A DNA stretch of 64,000 nucleotides from assembly GCA_030562195.1 (NCBI GenBank), contig CM060202.1, positions 32,912,599 through 32,976,598 of the forward strand, given 5' to 3'. The notes under the pieces are model-generated. The model was given only the letters and a program-made list of their open reading frames with translations. It ran no database searches and had not been told where the DNA came from. Below, piece after piece: positions 37,721 through 49,226 of the stretch (its first letter is position 1; every line of letters starts with the position of its first letter). The translations under genes were made by a program, and so were the position numbers. This DNA is from Nipponacmea schrenckii. Taxonomy: Eukaryota; Mollusca; Gastropoda; Lottiidae.

Positions 37721-38054
37721 GAATTAAAAATATCAAAATATTATTAAGGGTGAACCCTATTGCAAATCATAAAAATACCGAAAAATATTTAATGAGTTGT
37801 TATTAGGTACAATTCTTGACAGTTTTTAATGAAACTAGAGACCCTAAAAAAAAATAGGTTGGTAGGTTGAATAATTCATTCCACTTATTGTAACCTTACT
37901 GAAAAGTTTTTATTTGAAATAAATGCTGCCAGTGGGCGTATATTACCTTGCCTGGCAAGCTATCTTTTTATTTTAATAAACCCTTTTTGTCTTTTGCTTA
38001 ACGAACGAATCCCTGGATGGAACGCACTGCTTCAGTGCCGTTAGGCGTACGGCT

Positions 38055-38104
38055 CTAGTTGTGGGACTTTGCTTTCAGCAAAGTCCCAGTTTGTTTTCGA
38101 AATG

Positions 38105-38136
<32 letters not shown>

Positions 38137-38207
38137 CGAAATTTTTTTTTTTTTCCCCACTTCCTGCGCTTAAACTACGTAGTTGCAGCAAACTTCAACT
38201 TTTTTTT
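38055..38207 (-). mobile_element. F2-like 3' end, cut by gap
   Basis: CTAG, F2-type hairpin (38063-38087), 'tttgttttcgaaatg', a long T tract and a second T tract separated by 'cgaaa'. The remaining ~50 bp recall the F2 3' end near 13050 (GCTGCAACTA), but too little is left to be sure of the family. Confidence 0.6.
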
Positions 38208-38707
38208 NNNNNNNNNNNNNNNNNNNNNNNNNNNNNNNNNNNNNNNNNNNNNNNNNNNNNNNNNNNNNNNNNNNNNNNNNNNNNNNNNNNNNNNNNNNNN
38301 NNNNNNNNNNNNNNNNNNNNNNNNNNNNNNNNNNNNNNNNNNNNNNNNNNNNNNNNNNNNNNNNNNNNNNNNNNNNNNNNNNNNNNNNNNNNNNNNNNNN
38401 NNNNNNNNNNNNNNNNNNNNNNNNNNNNNNNNNNNNNNNNNNNNNNNNNNNNNNNNNNNNNNNNNNNNNNNNNNNNNNNNNNNNNNNNNNNNNNNNNNNN
38501 NNNNNNNNNNNNNNNNNNNNNNNNNNNNNNNNNNNNNNNNNNNNNNNNNNNNNNNNNNNNNNNNNNNNNNNNNNNNNNNNNNNNNNNNNNNNNNNNNNNN
38601 NNNNNNNNNNNNNNNNNNNNNNNNNNNNNNNNNNNNNNNNNNNNNNNNNNNNNNNNNNNNNNNNNNNNNNNNNNNNNNNNNNNNNNNNNNNNNNNNNNNN
38701 NNNNNNN
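38208..38707. other. Assembly gap, 500 N
   Basis: Placeholder of 500 N; elements are on - to its left and on + to its right. Confidence 0.98.
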
Positions 38708-40611
38708 TATCTGTTTAATTAGTGTGTAGACAAAACGTCGAAAAAACAAATTTGTGGTCTAAGGGACATAACACCTTATTTGAGATTACAAATTGATCTC
38801 GGATTAAATTAACTTTCCAGATCGTTGATACTTTTAATTTGTTTATTTATTTATTTATCAATCTTAATTTAGGTGTAGTAGGAACATTAGACCCTGCAAT
38901 TTGTGGCAAGTTGCCATGGTATAACATAGAGCCATCAAATTAACAGCGCGGCTTTACATCTTTAAGAGAGTATTTTATAGAGTTCCGTCCCTTATACCAC
39001 TAGTCCTCTCAACTGTACATTATTTTTGCTTAAGAGAATATCATTTAAAATTCTAAAGGTTGTCATTTCCTTCCAAATATTCCATATCATACATCGCCCA
39101 CAACGAGAAATGAACAATCTTTCCCTTTTTATTTAAAGATATATAATATCTTTGAATCATTTTAACTGGATTAATTTTTAATCGTAAAAAAATCAAAATC
39201 AAAATAACAATTCAAAAATCGGTTTCCATATATATTTCGGCAATAGATTCTATATACATGTACATCAAAATAACACAAATTGAATTATCTTCCGAGACCC
39301 TATTTCGATTTAAAGAAAAATACACACAGTTAGTATAGAATAAATTACAAAATTTGCAAATTTAAAACGTGCAATTTTGATCAAAAATCAAGTGTTATAC
39401 ACCATTGGAAAGAATAACTAGACCTGTTTGTAACAGTTCTGCAGCTTTCGAGCTATTTAGAATTTGTTGGTCTCCTGGCTGTCATTTAAGGATAGAATGT
39501 AGATTGATTTTGCGATTATTGGGAGAGATGATTTATTCATGATTTAACACGTGACATTTGAGCTTGTTAATAGACTGGCAATCATTAAGGTTTGTGATGT
39601 AAAAATATCTGGGCTTAACCACGCCCACAAAGTCCATTGACTTGTTTTGGAAGCTTCAACTGGAAATGTCAAAATTTGTGAATTGACCGTTTTATAGGAA
39701 AAATTCGCAATTTTTAAATGCCGATAAACCGAAAGTTTACATTTTGCTATAAAGCTTAATATGTCATTGGATAGAACGTATCACATATGTACAGGTATAA
39801 AGATCGCCAAAGGTCAACGTCAAAATATACACCTTCGAAGTTTTTATAATTTTTAATCGTAATTAAATCAAAATCAAATTAAAAATTCAAAAATCAGTTT
39901 CCATATAAATTTCGGCAATCGGTTATAGATTCTATATACATGTCCATCAAAATAACACATATTGACTGACCCTATTTCGATTGAAAGAAAAATACACACA
40001 GTGATGTAAAATATCTGAGCTTAACCACGCCCACAAAGTCTAATGACTTGTTTTGATTGGTTGAGATACATTAACTGGAAATGTCAAAATTTGTGTCTTG
40101 ACCAAAAGATAAGAAATTAACACAATCAGACTTTATGACCTGTTGCATTTATATCTGTTTAATTAGAGTGTCATTTTATTCTTAAACTTTTCGCAATTTT
40201 TATTTATACATATTGATTTATATATTGCTTGAAAGCTGGGAATTTGCACATTATAAATCTGTTCGAATTTTGTTTTTAAGTTAAATAGAACTAAATATAA
40301 AAAAAATATGAATGTTAAAATCGCTTATTTTCTACTAGGCGTATTTTCATCAGTTTTCGGTCTATAGCTAAAATAAAGATATTGTTAGAAAGCTGATAAA
40401 AATCACATCAGAATAATGTCAATTAGAATGTTGCCAAGAGTCTTGTTCATGAGATATAACCATCTGAAGATACGAGAAATATGCAAATTACCAATTTTTG
40501 GATCCCTATTAATCCAAATGTTCTTTACTAAAATTAGAAATCAAGGTATCATATGAACCATTAGCCAGTGAAGATGATTGTGCAGAAAAATAAAGGATGC
40601 ATATTAGTAAG

Positions 40612-40824
40612 TTAGTCCTCTTCGTTCCTTGCGGAGAATAGGGCTGCTACAGACGTTCTCCATCTCACTCTGTTATGAGCTGTTCTTTTTGCTTCATTCC
40701 AGGTCTTGCCAATCCTTCCTAGCTCTTTCAGTCTTATTCTTTTCAAGCTATGTAAAGGTCGTCCTTGTCTTCTATGCCCTTGGGGATTCCAGTCCAGTGC
40801 CTCTCTGGTGATGTTGTTTTGAGA
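40612..40824 (-). pseudogene. Non-LTR retrotransposon reverse transcriptase, C-terminal tail (copy in F3-c)
   Basis: Same 213-bp open fragment as at 25236-25448, including the ALDWNPQGHRRQGRP stretch and the stop codon, again antisense to F3. Identical target-repeat flanks show it was amplified with F3, not inserted anew. Confidence 0.8.
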
Positions 40825-41845
40825 TCAAAAGGATGCATATGGTAGAGTTCAAAAGTTATGAACTTTCAAACGGAAGTCAGTTTTGAAAAACTTTGGCAGG
40901 ACGTAGTCCAAAGACAAATTTGAAATGGAAAAATATGCCACTAGAGGACCTAGATAATTATCCAAATTATATTTTAAAACAAGTCTGAAAAAAATAGGAT
41001 TAAAAATGGCGGACGAGTAGTAATTTTCCAATAATTTGCATATTTCAAGATGGCGATCAAACGGTTAGGAATTTGCATATACGGCATACATACAAAATGA
41101 AGATATTGATGGTACTAATTCTGTGGAATAAAAAAATTGCAAGTTTGTGCAAAAAATTTAATCCGAAAATTCCGATTTCTGTGATTTTCTACATTTTTTG
41201 GTCATTTTCGGACGTTTCCGGCTAATTTCGGAAAATGTTTTATCGGAATCTTTAATGATAATTTTTTGTCTACTCATCCACCAATTTTTGTGAAAAAGTA
41301 AGACGTAAATTTAAAAAAAAAACACGTGCTTTTTCATAAATCACGCACAATTAATATAGAACTAAGAACAAAATTTTCAAATATTAAAAAGCGCAATTTT
41401 GATCAAAATATAAAGTGTTATACACCATTGGAAAGAATAAATTACGCGTAATAAGGACATAAAAGAAATTTTGACGTATGTAAATTAGGTCACGTGACAG
41501 AGCTCTTCGAAGTTAAAAAGTGCAATTTTCAAATGGCTGTAAAACCGGAAGTTGACATTGCACAACACAAATGAAGACATCAATGGATAGATCTCGACAA
41601 GGGCAACAACTTTTGTGCAGGTCACATGGTCACCAAAGGTCAAGGTCACGATATATGAACGTTGGAAAATTAGGCACTGAGTGAAAAAAAAGAACCGAAA
41701 ATGAAAGGTAAGCTAAATCGAAATTCAAAATTCGGCTTCCTAAGAATTGTTAGCAATCGATTGAAGATTACATAGACATCAAAATTACAATTGTCCGATT
41801 AACCCCTAAGGCCCAATTTTTCACTTTACAAAAGTAAGTGGTTTA

Positions 41846-41873
41846 ATGATGGCGACTGATCTGTTACTTCCGG
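41846..41873 (+). promoter_or_regulatory. YY1/ETS-like pair (F3 example, YY1 half decayed)
   Basis: ATGATGGCGAC, a 9-bp spacer and ACTTCCGG. The ETS core is intact and the YY1-like half has two changes from the F1 form. Confidence 0.45.
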
Positions 41874-42539
41874 TTCAATTTTTGTTAATTATAAAATCAT
41901 TATGGGTTAATAGTAACTAATTGCAAAAAAAAAAATTCAAATATCTTTAGAATTCCGGAAGTGAAAATTCGAAGTTTAGCGACATATGACGCCGAAACCG
42001 GAAGTGATGTCGACATTTTGAAAACAGATTTGTCTTGACAAGAAAAATGTTTATCTAACTGCAAATTTTGATTTCGATCTAATCAAAATTGCAAAAGTTA
42101 GAAAAAGTGTTAAATTTTAAAATTCAAAAGTCAGCAACAAAAGTAAAAATTTCAAAATTTTTTAAACTGCTATTATGTAAATCTAAGTTATAAGTAGTAA
42201 ATAAAAAAAGTCCGAACCAGATTGGATAAAAAAACGAGCCGTGAGTTAGTAAACAAAAATAAAATTTGTGACGTTCTACGTCATTTCCGGCCTAGAACAA
42301 AAATGCGTCATTTTACATTTAAACAACAACGAGCACTAGATTACGTTACAATATCACGCCAGATTGTGTAAGACATTTGCAGTTATGGCTGGGGAGCGTG
42401 ACCAGAAAGAGACAAAAAAAAAAAAAAAAATAGTCATTTCGAAAACAAAGCAGTGCGTTCGATTGAACGCACTGCAATAAAATAATCCGAACGATTACAA
42501 TACGTTTTCGCCAAAGTCGAAATACGTAAAAAAAACTAG

Positions 42540-44741
42540 AGCCGTACGCCTAACGGCACTGAAGCAGTGCGTTCCATCCAGGCATTCGTTCGTTAAGCAA
42601 AAGACAAAAAGGGTTTATTAAAATAAAAAAATGTGCATCAGAAACGGATTTTGATTTCATAACAAACGCTCCCATACCCCATTTCCCCCCTTTCCCCTCT
42701 TTGCCCCTCCCCATCCTTAGCCCTCATCATCAATTAAGATAGATAATAAGTTAAAATCATAATAAAAAATGGATAGAGGGTCGTTTAATCTAAAAAAGAA
42801 ATCCGGATCGCCGAAACTCATATTTGTAAATCGCCCAAACGTAGAGAATAATACCCAATACAATGTAGATTGTTTTATATATTAAATTCGCAATTTTCGG
42901 ATGGCGATGAAACCAAAAGTAGATATCGTACAAAATATATATATATAGCATTGGATAGACAATGTCGAAGCTATATACAAATCGAAAGGTCACTAATGGT
43001 TCAAGTTGTCCTTAAGTCGCCAGGGTATAACATTGAGACACCACATAAATAGCGCGGCCTAACATTTTAAAATTTATATTGAATAGAGTTTCGTCCCTTA
43101 GACCATTATTCCAGTCAACTGTATATTATTGTTGCATAATATAAGAGATAAAATTTAAAATTCTAAAGGTTGTAATTTCGTTCCAAATATTCAATATTTA
43201 CATCACCCACAACAGGAAAAACATATATAACAACTTTGAATCATTTTAACTAGATGTACAACGATTAAACTAAAAAATAATTTCAGATCGCTGAAACTTA
43301 TATCTTGTAGGTCGCCCAAATGCAACACATTAAACAGATTGTTTTATAGAGAAAATTCAAATGGCGATAAAAGTGGAAGTATACATCTTACAATAAAGCT
43401 TAATATATCATTGGATAGAACTTCTCGAGAGCTATCATATTTGTACAGGTCAAAAATTCGTCAAAGGTCAACGTCACAATATACGACCCTTCAAAGTTTT
43501 TAAAAATTTTAATCGTTAAAAAATCAAAATCAAAATCAAAATTCAAAAATCGGTTTCCATATATATTTCGGCAATCGGTTATAGATTCTATATACATCAA
43601 AATAACACAAATCGAATCATCCCCCGAGACCCTATTTCGATTTAAAGAAAAACACGCACAGTTAGTATAGAAGAAATTACAAAATTTTGAAATTTTTAAA
43701 CGCGCAATTTTGATTAAAGTACCAAGTGTGATATATTAATAGAAAGATGAGATTAAGCGTAAAAGGAATATGTAAGAAATTCTGTCCTATGTAAATTGGG
43801 TCACGTGATAGAGCTCTTTACAGTTAAAATTCGTGATTTTCAATTGGCTGCAAAACCGGAAGTAAACATCGGACAACAAAAGTGGAGATACCATTGGGCA
43901 GATATAATGAAGGGCAATAACTTTTGTTCAGGTCAAAAGGTCATCAAATGGTCAAGGTTGCGAAATATGATCGGTTTAAAGTTTTGACAATTACTGAAAA
44001 AATTCAACCGGAAATAAAAGAAAAACAAAATCGAAATTCAAAAATTCCTTCCATACTTTTTTGCGTAATCAATTGATGTTTCTAGAAAATCTAAAATTAT
44101 GCAAATTAGACATATCCCCTGAGAACTTATTTCAGTTTTACAAAATTTAGTCGTATCAAGATGGCGGAAGATCCGTTACTTCCGGTTCGAATTTTCTTAA
44201 TTTAGCATTATTCAATAGACAATTGTAGCTAATTGCAAAAGAAATTTTTCAAATATCTTCATTATTCCGGAAGTGCAAAGTTCAACTTTAAAAGCAAATA
44301 ACATCAAAATCGGAAGTGATATCGTAATTTTGAAAAATAATTATACTTCGCAATCCAAATGTCTATATATCTGTAAGTTTTCAGATCGATCGAAATAAAA
44401 CTGTAGAAGTTAGAAAATGCAAAAAATTTCAAATTCAAAATGTCAGCGACAAAGTTGGAAAATGTATAATTCTTAAATTGCTATCTTTTAAAACTAAATT
44501 CAATGTAGTTACCTAAAAAAAACGATCAAAATCGGATCAAAAATAAAGCCGCAAATTGAAAAACAAAGAAAAACTGTAGACGGCGCTACGTCATTTCCTG
44601 TAGGTCAAAATGGCGCCAAAATACATTCATCAAATTTAGTCTCGCGGCATTTTCGGGAGAAAATGTTAACAGAATGTGCGTGGCATGCGTAGTTTTGGCT
44701 GGGCGCTCTGACCAGAATTCGAAAAAAAAAAAAAAAACTAG
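42540..44741 (+). mobile_element. F1 element copy m, full length
   Basis: Complete + unit of 2202 bp, very close to copies b and k. It ends in about 17 A and ACTAG without hairpin. Preceded by F3, which independently places the F1 5' border right after CTAG. Confidence 0.85.
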
Positions 44742-47046
44742 AGCCGTACGCCTAACGGCACTGAAGCAGTGCGTTCCATCCAGGGATTCGTACGTTCGTT
44801 CGTTAAGCAAAAGACAAAAAGGGTATATTAAAATAAAAAAATGTGCATCAGAAATGGATTTTGATTTCATAACAAACGCTCCCATACCCCCCTTTCCCCA
44901 CTTTGCCCCTCCCCATCCTTAGCCCTCATCATCAATTAAGATAGATAATAAGTTAAAATCATAATAAAAAATTGATAGAGGGTCGTTTAATCTAAAGATA
45001 TCCGGATCGCCGAACTCATATTTGTAAATCGCCCCAAACGTAAGAATAATACCCAATACAAAGTAGATTGTTTTATATGTTTTAATTCGCAATTTTCAGA
45101 TGGCGATGAAACCAAAAGTAGATATCGTACAATAAAAATATATATAGCATTGGATAGACAATGTCGAAGCTATATACAAATCGAAAGGTCACTAATGGTT
45201 CAAGTTGTCTTAAGTCGCCAGGGTATAACATTGAGACACCACATAAATAGCGCGGCCCTAACATTTTAAAATTTATATTGAATAGAGTTTCGTCCCTTAG
45301 ACCATTATTCCAGTCAACTATATATTATTGTTGCATAATTATAAGAGATAAAATTTAAAATTCTAAAGGTTGTAATTTCGTTCCAAATATTCAATATTTA
45401 CATCACCCACAACAGGAAAAACATATAAAACAACTTTGAATCATTTTAACTGGATATAGAACGATTAAACTAAAAAATAATTTCAGATCGCTGAAACTCA
45501 TATCTTGTAGGTCGCCCAAATGCAACACATTAAACAGATTGTTTTACAGGGAAAATTCGCAATTTTCAAATGGCGAAAAAAGCGGAAGTATATATCTTAC
45601 AATAAAGCTTTATATATCATTGGATAGAACCTCTCGAGAGCTATCATATTTGTACAGGTCAAAAATTCGTCAAAGGTCAACGTCACAATATACGACTCTT
45701 CAAAGTTTTTAAAATTTTAATCGTTAAAAAATTAAAATCAAAATCAAAATTCAAAAATCTGTTTCCATATATATTTCGGCAATCGGTTATAGATTCTATA
45801 TACATCAAAATAACACAAATCGAGCTATACCCTGAGACTCTATTTCGATTTAAAGAAAAACACGCACAGTTAGTATAGTTGAAATTACAAAATTTTGAAA
45901 TTTTTAAACGCGGAATTTTGATTAAAATACCAAGTGTGATATATTAATAGAAAGGTGAGATTAAGCGTAAAAGGAATATGTAAGAAATTCTGTCCTATGT
46001 AAATTGGGTCACGTGATAGAGCTCTTGAAAGTTAAAATTCGTGATTTTCAATTGGCTGCAAAACCGGAAGTAAACATCGGACAACAAAAGTGGGGATACT
46101 ATTGGGCAGATATAATTAAGGGCAATAACTTTTGTTCGGGTCAAAAGGTCATCAAAGGTCAAGGTCACGAAATATGACCGGGTAAAGTTTTGACAATTAC
46201 TGAAAAAATTCAACCGGAAATAAAAGAAAAGCAAAATCGAAATTCAAAAATCCCTTCCCATACTTTTTTGCGCAATCAATTGATGTTTCTAGAAAATCTA
46301 AAATTATGCAAATTAGACTTATCCCTGAGAACTTATTTCAGTTTTACAAAATTTATTCGTATCAAGATGGCGGAAAATCCGTTACTTCCGGTTCGAATTT
46401 TCTTAATTTGGCATCATTCAATAGACAATTGTAGCTAATTGCAAAAGAAATTTTTCAAATATCTTCATTATTCCGGAAGTGCAAAGTTCAACTTTAAAAG
46501 CAAATAACATCAAAACCGGAAGTGATATCGAAATTTTGAAAATTAATTATACTTCGAAATCCAAAGGTCTATATATCTGTAAGTTTTCAGATCGATCGAA
46601 ATAAAACTGTAGAAGTTAGAAAATGCCAAAAATTTCAAATTCAAAATGTCAGCGAGTAAGTTGGGAAATGTATAATTCTTAAATTGCTATCTTTTAAAAC
46701 TAAATTCAATGTAGTTACCTAAAAAAAACCGATAAAAATCGGATCAAAAATAAAGCCGCAAATTGAAAAACAAAGAAAAAATGTAGACGGCGCTACGTCA
46801 TTTCCTGTAGGTCAAAATGGCGTCAAAATACATTCATCAGATTTACTCTCGCAGCATTTTCGGGAGAAATGTTAACAGAATGTGCGTGGCATGTGCAGTT
46901 TTGGCTGGGCTCTCTGACCAGAATTCGAAAAAAAAAAAAAAAAAAAAAACATTTCGAAAACAAAGCAGTGCGTTCGATAGAACGCACTGCAAAAAAGACA
47001 AACCGAAAACAAACTGGGACTTTGCGGTAGCAAAGTCCCACAACTA
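44742..47046 (+). mobile_element. F1 element copy n with stacked hairpins
   Basis: Complete + unit of 2305 bp. Its 5' region carries an expanded 'gtacgttcgttcgttaag' stretch. The 3' end holds both hairpin types one after the other, F1-type at 46965-46990 and F2-type at 47016-47039, before CAACTAG. Confidence 0.85.
46965..47046 (+). repeat. F1-type hairpin followed by F2-type hairpin
   Basis: GCAGTGCGTTC stem, then 'aaaaaagacaaaccgaaaacaaact', then GGGACTTTGC stem with loop GGTA, then CTAG. The linker repeats the usual pre-hairpin motif 'cgaaaacaaa'. Confidence 0.85.
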
Positions 47047-49226
47047 GAGCCGTACGCCTAACGGCACTGAAGCAGTGCGTTCCATCCAGGGATTCGTTCG
47101 TTAAGCAAAAGACAAAAAGGGTTTATCAAAATAAAAAAAATGTGCACCAGAAATGGATTTTGATTTCATAACAAACGCTCCCATACCCCCCTTTTCCCCC
47201 TTTCCCCTCTTTGCCCCTCCCCATCCTTAGCCCTCATCATCAATTAAGATAGATAATAAGTTAAAATCATAATAAAAAATGGATAGAGGGTCCTTTAATC
47301 TAAAAAAGATATCCGGATCGCCGAAACTCATATTTGTAAATCGCCCAAACGTAGAGAATAATACCCAATGCAATGTAGATTGTTTTATATATTAAATTCG
47401 CAATTTTCAGATGGCGATGAAACCAAAAGTAGATATCGTACAAAAAATATATATATAGCATTGGATAGACAATGTCGAAGCTATATACAAATCGAAAGGT
47501 CACTAATGGTTCAAGTTGTCTTAAGTCGCCAGGGTATAACATTGAGACACCACATAAATAGCGCGGCCTAACATTTTAAAATTTATATTGAATAGAGTTT
47601 CGTCCCTTAGACCATTATTCCAGTCAACTGTATATTATTGTTGCATAATTATAAGAGATAAAATTTAAAATTCTAAAGGTTGTAATTTTGTTCCAAATAT
47701 TCAATATTTACATCACCCACAACAGGAAAAACATATATAACAACTTTGAATCATTTTAAAGATTAAACTAAAAAATAATTTCAGATCGCTGAAACTTATA
47801 TCTTGTAGGTCGCCCAAATGCAACACATTAATCAGATTGTTTTATAGGGAAAATTCGCAATTTTCAAATGGCGATAAAAGCGGAAGTATACATCTTACAA
47901 TAAAGCTTTATATATCATTGGATAGAACTTCTCGAGAGCTATCATATTTGTACAGGTCAAAAATTCGTCAAAGGTCAACGTCACAATATACGACCCTTCA
48001 AAGTTTTTAAAAATTTTAATCGTTAAAAAATCAAAATCAAAATTCAAAAATATATTTCGGCAATCGGTTATAGATTCTATATAGATCAAAATAACACAAA
48101 TCGAATTATCCCCCGAGACCCTATTTCGATTTAAAGAAAAACACGCACAGTTAGTATAGAAGAAATTACAAAATTTTGAAATTTTTAAACGCGCAATTTT
48201 GACTAAAATACCAAGTTTGATATATTAATGGGAAGATGACATTAAGCGTAAAAGGAATATGTAAGAAATTCTGTCCTATGTAAATTAGGTCACGTGATAG
48301 AGCTCTTTAAAGTTAAAATTCGTGATTTTCAATAGGCTGCAAAACCGGAAGTAAACATCAGACAACAAAAGTGAACATACCATTGGGTAGATATAATCAA
48401 GGGCAATACCTTTTGTTCAGGTTAAAAGGTCACCGAAGGTCAAGGTCGCGAAATATGACCTTTTAAATTTTTGACAATTACTGGAAAATTTCAACCGGAA
48501 ATAAAAGAAAAGCAAAAGCGAAATTGAAAAATCCCTTCCCATACTTTTTTGCGCAATCGTTGAATGTTTTGAGAAAATCTAAAATTATGGAAATTAGATT
48601 TAACCCTGAGGCCCCATTTTGAGTTTTACAAAAGTTAGTCATATCAACATGGCGGCTGATCCGTTACTTCCGGTTCGGATTTTTTTAATTTAGCATCATT
48701 TAATAGACAATTGTAGCTAATTGCAAAATAAATTTTTTAAATATCTTCTATATTTCGGAAGTGCAAAATTCAACTTTAAAAGCAAATAACTTCAAAACCG
48801 GAAGTGATATCGAAATTTTGAAAATTAATTTTGGTTCGCAATCAAAATGTCTTTATATCTGTAAGTTTTCAAGTCGATCGAAAGAAAACTGTAGAAGTAA
48901 AAAAATGCTAAAAATTCAAAATTCAAAAAGTCAGCGACAAAGTTGGGAAATGTTTAATTCTCAAATTGCTATCTTTTAGAACTAAGTTCAATGTAGTTAT
49001 CTAAAAAAGAACGATCAACATTGGATCAAAAATAAAGCCGCAAATTAAAAAAGAAAGAAAAACTTTGGAATGCGCTACGTCATTTCCTGTTAAAAAAAAA
49101 ATGCATCAAATTACATTCATTAACATTACTTTCACGAGTACGACAAGAAAATGGAAAGAGTGAATTCATAGCATATGTAGTTTTGGCTCGGCGCTCTGGG
49201 AAGAATTCGAAAAAAAAAAAAACTAG
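47047..49226 (+). mobile_element. F1 element copy o, full length
   Basis: Complete + unit of 2180 bp, most like copies h and i of the reverse block. It has small deletions around 47759 and 48050. Its last ~180 bp diverge from the standard F1 3' end (the 3' composite motif reads 'acgtcatttcctgtt'), as in copy i. Ends in poly(A) and ACTAG, followed by F3. Confidence 0.85.

Larger units (their letters stand above)
35791..37964 (+). mobile_element. Pearl-like non-autonomous element with internal tandem repeats
   Basis: Starts with an inverted repeat ATACGCCC/GGGCGTAT (35791-35798, 35811-35818), then a (CCGT)n microsatellite, then about twelve ~160-bp monomers. It ends GTGGGCGTATATTACC, a hairpin CTTGCC-T-GGCAAG (37947-37959) and CTATC. 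It lies in a T-tract, 5 T on each side where uninterrupted F1 copies have about 7, consistent with a ~3-bp duplication. Its layout matches bivalve pearl/Helentron-associated elements as I recall them. No transposase or Rep gene. Confidence 0.75.
33615..38054 (-). mobile_element. F1 element copy l, split by a 2.17-kb insertion
   Basis: Reverse-oriented F1 with hairpin 33621-33645. It is 4440 bp long because a pearl-like element (35791-37964) sits in the T-run of its 5' region; subtracting it leaves about 2266 bp, the normal F1 length. The flanks rejoin as the usual 'gcaca(t)n-attttaataaaccc'. Confidence 0.85.
38708..42539 (+). mobile_element. F3 element copy c (5' ~330 bp missing)
   Basis: F3 unit entered at 'tatctgtttaattagtgtgt', which corresponds to about 49555 in the complete copy. 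It contains the RT tail and shared module. Its 3' end has hairpin 42450-42475, then an extra ~50 bp (42480-42530) not seen in other copies, then CTAG at 42536-42539. Confidence 0.85.

Noticed and set aside
17095..38207. Giant genomic inversion or palindrome
   Set aside because: Both borders are assembly gaps, so the orientation of the middle contig is unproven.
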